Below are positions 1 through 5,150 of a stretch of 5,150 nucleotides of DNA, in pieces. The notes below the pieces were generated by a model that was not told the DNA's origin, did not search any database, and was given only the letters and a program-made list of their open reading frames with translations. Within the stretch, counting starts at the first letter, position 1; each line of letters begins with the position of its first letter. Source of the DNA: a bacterium (GTDB lineage Bacteria > CBDUZB01 > JAGLHV01); NCBI GenBank assembly GCA_023143305.1, contig JAGLHV010000117.1:1-5150 (forward strand). The letters are read 5' to 3'. The translations under genes and the position numbers were made by a program.

Positions 1-397
1 TGTTAAAACCGTATTTTTCTTCAATAACAAAAGTTTGATAAATCCCAAAAGGTATATGTATTAATTGGGAGCCAAAGACTAAAATCGCAGCGAAAAGTAA
101 TCCGGTAAAAAGAAAATTGAATTGAAAACTCCTTGCCCACTGGTCAACAAAATTAAACCCGCCCAAAAGAATAAAGAAGATGATAAGCAAGGTAAAAGCA
201 GCATCTTCAATTAAAGAAAAGATGGTATTCTCTTTTAAATAAGTTTGAGATTGGGTGTATTTATTGGCATTATAATATCCGGTAAATTCTTTGGGTAAAG
301 CCGGCGCAGCATATTTTACATTTAAAATCCCAATAAGTAAGTTTAGTAAATATTCACCAAGTAAGATAAATAAAATGATAATCAAGTAAGTATTCAT
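1..397 (-). CDS. Ste24-type M48 family membrane metallopeptidase, N-terminal part (cut by window edge)
   Basis: The reading frame from ATG at 397 runs off the left edge, giving 132 codons. The product begins MNTYLIIILFILLGEYLLNL and matches the N-terminal membrane region of CAAX prenyl protease 1 / Ste24 proteins. Hydrophobic segments lie at about residues 3-24, 62-82 and 95-118. A loop with several Tyr and Asn (about 37-55, containing TGYYNANKYT) sits between the first two, and the stretch QTFVIEEKYGFN (121-132) is the family signature just after the third. In this family a zinc HExxH motif follows later; it lies outside the window, so activity cannot be judged. The start is supported by AAGGA at 411-407, nine bases upstream. 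A TATAAA on the minus strand (436-431) could be a -10 box, but no good -35 accompanies it. The family cleaves membrane-associated proteins; in bacteria the role is usually envelope protein quality control, which is inference here. Confidence 0.85.
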   Translation of the reverse strand, partial: MNTYLIIILFILLGEYLLNLLIGILNVKYAAPALPKEFTGYYNANKYTQSQTYLKENTIFSLIEDAAFTLLIIFFILLGGFNFVDQWARSFQFNFLFTGLLFAAILVFGSQLIHIPFGIYQTFVIEEKYGFN

Positions 398-799
398 GGA
401 TAAGTATCCTTAAAAAAATATTTTTTATCTTTTATAACCGGATGCCGTAATTGAAATCTTTGAAGTTTAAATTTTATGCAATAAGAATAACAGATTAATT
501 AAAAGAAATCAATTAAATAATTTCAAAGAATGGACAGGTTTAGGCACATGGTTTCCACCCTTTGGCTTTTCTTTATCATCTGCTTCCCGGGCAAGATTAA
601 TGCTTTGTTGTATGATTAATAAACTCTTCTATCCTTAATTTATTTGCTTCCTTTATTTTCAGGCTGTGTCCAGATTTTTATGAGGCAGCTGTTTAGGTGT
701 TCTTTTAAACTTTGTATACTCTTCTTTATTTAAATAATTGTAGCTTACTTAGGTAGATACCCTGTGCCTGTAATTTCCATTTTAGAGGCATAAAATACA
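398..799. other. Divergent intergenic region without a confident gene
   Basis: This stretch separates the minus-strand protease gene from the plus-strand regulator gene. I see no RNA gene, no CRISPR-like repeats and no intact gene with a ribosome binding site. The left part (about 412-520) is very A/T-rich and presumably carries the protease promoter. The part from about 525 to 600 is visibly richer in G and C and contains coding-like minus-strand pieces, entered separately. The regulator promoter starts at 800. Confidence 0.6.
509..748 (-). pseudogene. Possible decayed small gene, minus strand, in shifted frames
   Basis: Three consecutive minus-strand stretches, each in a different phase from the one before, read like protein. 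From 748 to about 662 the frame gives a 29-residue stretch containing NKEEYTKFKRTPKQLPHKN and then a stop. From about 676 to 596 another gives SLKIKEANKLRIEEFINH and a stop. From about 629 to 509 a third gives INLAREADDKEKPKGGNHV and PKPVHS before TGA. They are hydrophilic, rich in Lys and Glu, and follow one another with little overlap, as expected for a gene broken by small insertions or deletions. I do not recognise the protein, and no ATG with a ribosome binding site heads it. Chance open frames in spacer DNA remain a real alternative, so confidence is low. Confidence 0.2.
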
Positions 800-828
800 T
801 TGACAAAAGCAGGAATTATTGATAAAAT
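800..828 (+). promoter_or_regulatory. Sigma-70/sigma-A type promoter of the REC-GAF-GGDEF gene
   Basis: A consensus -35 box TTGACA (800-805) is followed by a 17-base spacer and a -10 box TAAAAT (823-828, five of six consensus bases). Transcription would begin near 835, leaving a leader of about 85 bases before the ATG at 920. The leader contains two short inverted repeats: TTACC/GGTAA at 861-873, and an A7/T7 pair around GCGG at 872-889. Neither looks like a true terminator. Confidence 0.8.
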
Positions 829-903
829 TAATTATTAATGATGAGTGTATTACAAATTATTTACCAGGGGTAAAAAAAGCGGTTTTTTTGAAAAGAGAGG
901 GTC

Positions 904-912
904 AAAAAGGTG
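904..912 (+). promoter_or_regulatory. Ribosome binding site that fixes the regulator start
   Basis: AAAAAGGTG ends seven bases before ATG 920. An in-frame ATG at 845 lies only about ten bases after the predicted transcription start and has no Shine-Dalgarno sequence. The 25 residues it would add, rich in Lys and Arg, do not belong to the receiver domain. The start at 920 is therefore preferred. Confidence 0.8.
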
Positions 913-919
913 TTTTATT

Positions 920-2365
920 ATGATTAAAGAGGAAATTAAAGTAATAATAGTAGATGATGAACCGATTATTACTGAATCGTTAAGTAGTTCTTTAGAAGAG
1001 GAAAATTGGCATGTTTTTTCTACTAATCAGGGGGAAAAAGCTGTTGAGCTGGCGGAAAAAATTCGTCCTGATGTAGCCATTATAGATTTACAACTGCCCA
1101 ATATAAGCGGTTTAGAAATAGCGCAGGCGATAAAAGAGATGGATTCGGGTGTGTGTATTATTATTATAACTGCTCATGCAAAAATGGAAACAGCTATAAG
1201 TGCATTATTAGGAGGAGCTTATGATTATATTACTAAACCGTACGATATCAGTCATGTGAAATCAGTGGTACGAAAGGGATTAGAAAAACGTTTTCTTGCT
1301 TTAAAAAACAAAGAGCTGATCATAAGATTGAAAAGAGAAAAAAGAAGAGTAGAAGCTATTTTGGAAATAAGCAAAATGTTTAATGTAATCATTTCGTTAA
1401 GTGATTTAGTAGATTTCTGTGTGGTTAAGGTTTCCCATATGTTAGAGGCACAAAGAGGATCTTTAATGCTGGTAGATAAAGAGTCAAAAGAACTTTTTAT
1501 TTGCGGGGCCTATGGTTTAGACGAAAAAGTAGTTAAGGACACCAGATTAAGAATAGGAGAAAGCATTGCCGGCCGGGTAGTTGAATCGGGAGAACCTTTG
1601 TGCGTTGTTGATATTGAAAATGATATGCGTCTTTTACGTAAAAATCAACCTATTTATGACTCTAAGTCTTTTATTTGTATCCCCTTAAAACAAGAGGAAG
1701 AGATTATCGGTGTATTTAATTTTTCCAACAAAGAACCTTTTTTTACTGAAGAAGATGTTTCTTTTGTTTCCATTGTTGCCCATCAGGCGGCTATTGCTAT
1801 TCAAAAAATTCGTTTATATGATATGGTAACGAAATTAGCTATTACCGATGAATTAACCGGATTATTCAATCGTCGCTATTTTATTAGACAATTAAAAGAA
1901 GAGATTAAACGGAATAAGAGATATCATCGTTCTCTTTCCTTAATTATGTTTGATGTTGATGATTTTAAAGAATTTAATGATAATTACGGCCATTTAACAG
2001 GAGATGCTGTTCTTAAGAAAATAACGAAGATTTTAATTGCTAATGTACGTAATGTAGATATTGTCAGCCGGTATGGAGGAGAAGAATTTATTGTTATTTT
2101 ACCGGAAACTGATATTCAGGAAGCAGCAAGGGTGGCAGAAAAAATAAGAAAATCTTCAGAAGAGAGTCTTTTTACCAGAAAATTTCTAGGCAAAAACCAG
2201 GGAGGAAAAAAAGATATAAAAAAATTAACTGTTAGCGGAGGAGTAGCTGCTTATAAATCAGGTGAAGGATTAGAGTCATTTATTAAGAGAGTGGATAGTG
2301 TTCTTTATCGTGCTAAAAAAACAGGAAAAAATAAAATTGAATGTGCTTCTTTGTCTCACAAGTAA
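920..2365 (+). CDS. Response regulator with REC, GAF and GGDEF domains (probable diguanylate cyclase)
   Basis: The 481-residue cytoplasmic protein likely makes c-di-GMP from two GTP under control of phosphorylation. REC domain (about 5-122): acidic pair D12-D13, phospho-acceptor D56 in AIIDLQLP, T84 and K106 in TKPYD. A charged helical linker (about 122-150, probable coiled coil) follows. GAF domain (about 145-300) starts as EAILEISKMFN and contains RGSLMLVD, GESIAGRVV and IPLKQEEEIIGV. GGDEF domain (about 305-475): TDELTGLFNRRYF, FDVDDFKEFNDNYGH with metal ligand D345, and active site GGEEF at 386-390. R377-x-x-D380 lies exactly five residues before GGEEF, the position of the inhibitory c-di-GMP site, so feedback inhibition is expected. 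All key residues are present, so I expect an active enzyme. The GAF ligand is unknown. No sensor kinase is in the window. The gene has its own promoter at 800-828. I see no good terminator right after the stop; the nearest hairpin is at 2587. Confidence 0.93.
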   Translation: MIKEEIKVIIVDDEPIITESLSSSLEEENWHVFSTNQGEKAVELAEKIRPDVAIIDLQLPNISGLEIAQAIKEMDSGVCIIIITAHAKMETAISALLGGAYDYITKPYDISHVKSVVRKGLEKRFLALKNKELIIRLKREKRRVEAILEISKMFNVIISLSDLVDFCVVKVSHMLEAQRGSLMLVDKESKELFICGAYGLDEKVVKDTRLRIGESIAGRVVESGEPLCVVDIENDMRLLRKNQPIYDSKSFICIPLKQEEEIIGVFNFSNKEPFFTEEDVSFVSIVAHQAAIAIQKIRLYDMVTKLAITDELTGLFNRRYFIRQLKEEIKRNKRYHRSLSLIMFDVDDFKEFNDNYGHLTGDAVLKKITKILIANVRNVDIVSRYGGEEFIVILPETDIQEAARVAEKIRKSSEESLFTRKFLGKNQGGKKDIKKLTVSGGVAAYKSGEGLESFIKRVDSVLYRAKKTGKNKIECASLSHK

Positions 2366-2523
2366 TTTTATAGTTTGTTGAGTTTCCTTAGCTTTTTAAA
2401 ATACACGCAACAATCTTTATCTATTTCCCCCAAAAACCGGATTTTATTTTTCATCAAAAGAGACAATCTTTATGAAAAGCTTCAAAAGAATTTTCTTCAG
2501 GAAATGAAAGAAGAGAAATTCTC
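2366..2523. other. A/T-rich intergenic stretch with a short direct repeat
   Basis: No gene is visible between the regulator stop and the next promoter. ACAATCTTTAT occurs twice, at 2410-2420 and 2463-2473. The stretch has T-runs but no convincing GC-rich hairpin next to the regulator stop codon, so the regulator transcript may run as far as the hairpin at 2587. Confidence 0.5.
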
Positions 2524-2525
2524 TT
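2511..2525. repeat. Palindrome AAGAGAA-A-TTCTCTT, candidate operator
   Basis: Seven-base arms surround one central base, and the right arm overlaps the first two bases of the -35 box at 2524. That is a typical place for a repressor site. The composition is A/T-rich, so chance is possible, and no regulator is identified. Confidence 0.35.
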
Positions 2526-2552
2526 GCAATTATTTAAAAAGTTGTATAAAAT
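2524..2552 (+). promoter_or_regulatory. Likely promoter for the primase-like gene
   Basis: TTGCAA (2524-2529) lies 17 bases before TAAAAT (2547-2552), the same -10 sequence and spacing as the promoter at 800-828. Transcription would start near 2559, giving a leader of about 100 bases before the ATG at 2660. This is the only convincing promoter in the gap, and it lies upstream of the hairpin at 2587-2620. Confidence 0.55.
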
Positions 2553-2560
2553 AAATTGTT

Positions 2561-2654
2561 TTAATCTGTAAAAAAGGGTATCTATAAACTGTCTTTTGTT
2601 AGACAGTTCTTTTTATTTTATTAAAAAACAAAAAAGGACAGATTAAGAAGGGTG
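2561..2654 (+). promoter_or_regulatory. Possible structured leader with alternative pairings before the primase-like gene
   Basis: TTAATCTGT (2561-2569) is exactly complementary to ACAGATTAA (2638-2646), forming a long-range stem around the hairpin and ending just before the ribosome binding site AAGGGTG (2648-2654). A competing pairing is also possible. The hairpin's left arm and loop (2589-2600) can pair with 2627-2641 over 12 base pairs with a three-base bulge. That would undo both the hairpin and the long-range stem. The layout resembles terminator/antiterminator leaders, but A/T-rich sequence pairs easily by chance. No known riboswitch or T-box motif was recognised. Confidence 0.3.
2587..2620 (+). 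terminator. Rho-independent-type terminator or attenuator hairpin
   Basis: A perfect 8-bp stem, AACTGTCT (2587-2594) with AGACAGTT (2601-2608), closes a six-base loop and is followed by CTTTTTATTTTA. It could end the regulator transcript about 220 bases past its stop. Because the next gene's best promoter lies upstream of it, it could also act as an attenuator in that gene's leader. The stem is only moderately GC-rich. Confidence 0.6.
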
Positions 2655-2659
2655 ATTAT

Positions 2660-4048
2660 ATGTTGAACTTGGCAGATTTTTATTTCCATCCCGAAGTGCG
2701 CAAAAGAATTATGGAATATTGTGGAGGGGAAAATGATTTTTCTTCTTTTACAGCTGCAACGTTAGTCGGTTATGGAGAAAAATGGGTAGGTAAAAATTAT
2801 GAACAACTTGGATTCCTTCCTCAAGAGGGGTTTGAGCAAATATTAGGAAACGGATGGGATATTTTTCGTTCGAGCTGGGATAATATGAGCAGTTTGGGGA
2901 TTTTAGATGTAGAATATTTTAATTTGGATTATCCCGGAGAGATATATCTTCATCCTTACCGGACATTTAAAAAATTAGAGTTATTATATAAAACAATCTT
3001 AAGTGTTTTTTATAAATTTAACATTATCCCCTTAGTCATTATGACTGGTCAAGGTTACCATTTTTCCTTTCGTTTACCTCAAAACAACAGAATTCATCAG
3101 AAAATTGAAGAAATAGGCAATATTCCATCTTCTGTAAAAAATAAATATATTGATTTAAAAAACAGGGGATTGTGTTTTTCTCTTCGTCAGGGGAAAGCTT
3201 ACGAAGGGATGGGCAGGTTGATGGAATATATGACTCATCTGGTTATTAAAAAAATGCGGAATAGTCTAATACCTGTTGTGTGCACTGATTTAGCCGTAGG
3301 AATGACTGATTCAGTACGGGAAGCGATTTCTCTGGATTTATCTATGTATGGAGATCCCCTACATTTTCGACATATTCGTTGTCCGTTTAGTTCCTATCAA
3401 AAACACAGAAATCAGAAATTTCGAATTGGAGAATTAGCTACAAAAAGTCCTGTTCAGATTACTCTTCCCAGGACTGAAACAGTAAAACTGGAAGATTTAT
3501 GCCAATGGAAAAATGATTTTCGAAAAGCCAGTGACTATGCATCTAAAGTGGAAACCCGGATTCCGGATGTATCCATAGGATATGATAATTTAATTAGAAG
3601 TTACAAGCGTTCACAACTTTATCAGTTTCATAAGTATTTTGATTCCCAGGAGCATGATTTGCCTTCTGTATGGGGGAAAACTTATGATCGTTTTGATTTA
3701 GGCAAGCTTCCTCCTTGCATAGCACATGCGCTTTCTTTTCCCAATGATAATTTATTAAAACCGACTAATATACAGGCTATTACGCGGGTATTGCTAAAGC
3801 AAAGATGGCATCCAAAACATATTGCCGGTCTTATTCGTTCTAAATATGAGCGAAATCATAGTTGGGGGGATATATGGATAAGAAATGATGCTAGTTTGCG
3901 TGCTGATTTTTATGTTCGGCTTTTTGCAGGATTATTGAGTGATGGAACGGATCAGGAAGAAGATTTAAATTGTACTTCTTATCAAAAGAAAGGGTATTGT
4001 TGGAAGAAGTGGTGTGGATATAATTTAGAGCATTATAAAATAAATTGA
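2660..4048 (+). CDS. Putative AEP/PrimPol-like primase with a PriL-like four-cysteine C-terminal region
   Basis: This 462-residue soluble protein likely makes primers or extends DNA. An N-terminal helical part (1-69) precedes an archaeo-eukaryotic primase-like core (about 70-250). Motif I is D83-V-E85 in ILDVEYFNLDY, with D90 nearby; a DxE motif also occurs in human PrimPol. Motif II is TGQGYH (129-134, H134), the usual histidine motif before a strand. Motif III is probably D226 in SLDLS, followed by the basic stretch FRHIRCPFSSYQKH. The C-terminal region (about 345-462) starts LPPCI (C353), the motif of the PriL iron-sulfur domain, and has C438, C447 and C452. The 85-residue gap between the first two cysteines is close to the roughly 80 in eukaryotic PriL; the last two gaps are shorter. 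AAGGGTG at 2648-2654 supports the start. No helicase, Ku, ligase, integrase or CRISPR gene is beside it. The assignment rests on motifs read by eye. The primase fold is fairly likely, the Fe-S cluster less certain, and the cellular role (repair, restart or element replication) unknown. Confidence 0.7.
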   Translation: MLNLADFYFHPEVRKRIMEYCGGENDFSSFTAATLVGYGEKWVGKNYEQLGFLPQEGFEQILGNGWDIFRSSWDNMSSLGILDVEYFNLDYPGEIYLHPYRTFKKLELLYKTILSVFYKFNIIPLVIMTGQGYHFSFRLPQNNRIHQKIEEIGNIPSSVKNKYIDLKNRGLCFSLRQGKAYEGMGRLMEYMTHLVIKKMRNSLIPVVCTDLAVGMTDSVREAISLDLSMYGDPLHFRHIRCPFSSYQKHRNQKFRIGELATKSPVQITLPRTETVKLEDLCQWKNDFRKASDYASKVETRIPDVSIGYDNLIRSYKRSQLYQFHKYFDSQEHDLPSVWGKTYDRFDLGKLPPCIAHALSFPNDNLLKPTNIQAITRVLLKQRWHPKHIAGLIRSKYERNHSWGDIWIRNDASLRADFYVRLFAGLLSDGTDQEEDLNCTSYQKKGYCWKKWCGYNLEHYKIN

Positions 4049-4114
4049 AACGGGTAAAGATTTATTAATCAGCAGGTTTTTTTTAGTTATTTTAAAAAGT
4101 GGAAATAAAATTAA

Positions 4115-4960
4115 ATGGAAATAGGTATTTCTACAGGGATTATTTATAATTATAATTTATTGGAAAATCTTTTTTTATTTAAAGAAGCGGGTTTTGATAG
4201 TATCGAAATTTGCTTTAATCCCCGATTGAATAAAGATAGGTTTTATCAATTTAATTATCAAAACTGGCTTTATGTATATGAACTTAAAGATAAATTAAAA
4301 AGGCACGAATTGAAGGTGCATTCAATACATGCTCCTTATTCCGGCACTTTTGACATTTCTGATTTAAGTGAGCGGCAGCGTATAAATACAGTGCATGAAA
4401 TAAAACAGATTATCGATGTTTTAAGAGTTTTGGACGGAAGCAATTTGATTCTTCATCCTACAATAAAAGAAATTTGTGAAAATAATTTTGAAGAAAGAGG
4501 TAAATGGTTTAAACAGGTAACAAAAAGCCTTAAAAGTATTGTAGCTTACGGTGAAAAAAAGGGGATTAAGATAGCAATTGAAAATATGCTGCCCCATCTT
4601 TTTTTTGGGGACTTTAATGATTTATTAAATTTAATCAATCAGTTTGATTCTGAAAATCTAGGAATTTGCCTGGATACTTCCCATGCTAATTTAAGTAAAG
4701 GAGTTCTTGAAGCAGTAAGAAAATTCGGCCCAAGAATTATTTCTTTGCACATTTCTGATAATTATGGTAATGAAGACAGTCATTTTCCTCTGGGTGAAGG
4801 GAGTATCAACTGGAATGAATTTTTACATGAACTATTTAAAGTAAATTTTAAAGGGGTTTTTATGTTAGAAATTCTAAAAGAAGTAAAAGAAGAAGAGCTT
4901 CCTTCAATGTTAAAGAAAACATATGAAAATACAAGAAGATTTGTGGAGGGAAAACTTTGA
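4115..4960 (+). CDS. TIM-barrel metalloenzyme, sugar phosphate isomerase/epimerase or endonuclease IV-like
   Basis: The 281-residue protein belongs to the xylose isomerase-like / AP endonuclease family 2 superfamily, with normal length for the single-domain barrel. It starts MEIGISTGI (strand 1) and shows the strand-end metal ligands in order: H72 in SIHAPY, H114 in LILHP, E156 in AIEN, D187 and H190 in LDTSH, H212 in LHISDN, D221-x-H223 before PLGEG, and E252 in MLEI. These cover the positions of all nine zinc ligands of endonuclease IV. The surrounding motifs, such as IENML instead of IENTAG, are closer to the sugar isomerase/epimerase branch. Substrate cannot be told from sequence. The gene follows the primase-like gene by 66 bases, with only a weak Shine-Dalgarno (AAGTGGA, 4097-4103) and no clear promoter or terminator between them. 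Its stop overlaps the hisS start, so it is probably cotranscribed with hisS. Confidence 0.82.
   Translation: MEIGISTGIIYNYNLLENLFLFKEAGFDSIEICFNPRLNKDRFYQFNYQNWLYVYELKDKLKRHELKVHSIHAPYSGTFDISDLSERQRINTVHEIKQIIDVLRVLDGSNLILHPTIKEICENNFEERGKWFKQVTKSLKSIVAYGEKKGIKIAIENMLPHLFFGDFNDLLNLINQFDSENLGICLDTSHANLSKGVLEAVRKFGPRIISLHISDNYGNEDSHFPLGEGSINWNEFLHELFKVNFKGVFMLEILKEVKEEELPSMLKKTYENTRRFVEGKL
4945..4949 (+). promoter_or_regulatory. Strong ribosome binding site that decides the TTG start of hisS
   Basis: GGAGG lies inside the end of the TIM-barrel gene, seven bases before TTG 4957. The ATG at 4964 is in another frame, and the hisS frame has no closer ATG, so TTG is the likely start. Confidence 0.8.
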
Positions 4961-5150
4961 AATATGATTCTGTGCGGGGAACAAGAGATATTTTAAACGA
5001 AGAGGTTCTTAAATTACGTTACTTGGAAAATTTAGGTCGGGAGGTTTTTTCTTCCTATGGGTATAAAGAAATAATAATTCCTACTTTTGAGCGAACGGAA
5101 CTTTTTACCCGTAGTATCGGGGAAGTATCGGATATTGTAGAAAAAGAAAT
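4957..5150 (+). CDS. hisS: Histidyl-tRNA synthetase, N-terminal part (cut by window edge)
   Basis: The frame opens with TTG and gives 64 codons before the edge. The product has the typical HisRS beginning: SVRGTRDIL (5-13), then the class II motif 1 region around residues 34-50 with GYKEIIIPTFERTELF, and RSIGEVSDIVEKE (52-64). The enzyme attaches histidine to tRNA-His in the cytoplasm and acts as a dimer; the catalytic motifs 2 and 3 lie outside the window. The usual start is one or a few residues before the conserved RGTRD, which fits TTG at 4957. The TTGA overlap with the upstream stop and the strong GGAGG indicate translational coupling to the TIM-barrel gene. No T-box leader is visible directly upstream, so any control of histidine tRNA charging would have to act further upstream. 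Confidence 0.95.
   Translation, partial: MKYDSVRGTRDILNEEVLKLRYLENLGREVFSSYGYKEIIIPTFERTELFTRSIGEVSDIVEKE

Noticed and set aside
530..619. A 29-codon plus-strand ORF starting MDRFRHMVSTLWLFF, resembling a signal peptide
   Set aside because: There is no ribosome binding site, it is very short, and it is the exact complementary frame of the coding-like minus-strand piece, which explains its hydrophobic look.
872..889. A7-GCGG-T7 inverted repeat in the regulator leader as a terminator
   Set aside because: The stem is only A:T pairs and would be unstable. It would also block the gene served by the strong promoter just upstream.
835..919. A c-di-GMP riboswitch in the leader of the GGDEF gene
   Set aside because: The leader lacks the conserved core motifs of the known c-di-GMP riboswitches and is too short and A/T-rich.
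2410..2473. Two copies of ACAATCTTTAT as a CRISPR-like or regulatory repeat
   Set aside because: Only two 11-base copies occur in A/T-rich spacer, with no third copy and no relation to the promoter spacing.
4049..4114. Terminator between the primase-like and TIM-barrel genes, suggested by a run of T
   Set aside because: No stable stem precedes the T-run.

Overview
The window comes from a low-GC bacterium. Coding regions are A/T-rich, Shine-Dalgarno sites are clear, two promoters resemble the housekeeping sigma-70/sigma-A type, and hisS starts with TTG. Firmicutes or an Atribacterota-like lineage would fit, but nothing here fixes the taxon. No integrase, transposase, CRISPR array, tRNA or rRNA was seen.

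Layout. (1) 397 to 1, minus strand: the start of a membrane metalloprotease of the Ste24/M48 CAAX-protease type, cut by the window edge before its HExxH site. (2) 398-919: a long divergent intergenic stretch. It holds a very good promoter (800-828) for the next gene and, on the minus strand at 509-748, short coding-like pieces in different frames that may be a decayed gene. (3) 920-2365: a three-domain response regulator (REC-GAF-GGDEF), a probable diguanylate cyclase with intact catalytic and product-inhibition sites. (4) 2366-2659: a regulatory intergenic region with a palindrome, a promoter (2524-2552), a terminator-like hairpin (2587-2620) and possible competing pairings, all ahead of the next gene. 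(5) 2660-4048: the most interesting gene, a putative archaeo-eukaryotic-type primase (AEP/PrimPol-like) that ends in a four-cysteine region resembling the iron-sulfur domain of the eukaryotic/archaeal primase large subunit PriL. (6) 4115-4960: a TIM-barrel metalloenzyme of the endonuclease IV / sugar-phosphate isomerase superfamily. (7) 4957 to the end: the start of histidyl-tRNA synthetase, overlapping the TIM-barrel gene by 4 bases.

How they may work together. The REC-GAF-GGDEF protein should turn phosphorelay and small-ligand signals into c-di-GMP; its own promoter suggests a separate unit. The primase-like gene, TIM-barrel gene and hisS point the same way, with a 66-base gap and then a 4-base overlap, so they may form one transcript, with hisS translationally coupled to the TIM-barrel gene. 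The primase-like gene beside an endonuclease IV-fold protein could hint at DNA repair, but the TIM-barrel protein may equally be a sugar isomerase. The only convincing promoter ahead of the primase-like gene lies upstream of the hairpin, so transcripts would have to read through it; this is why attenuation is proposed.
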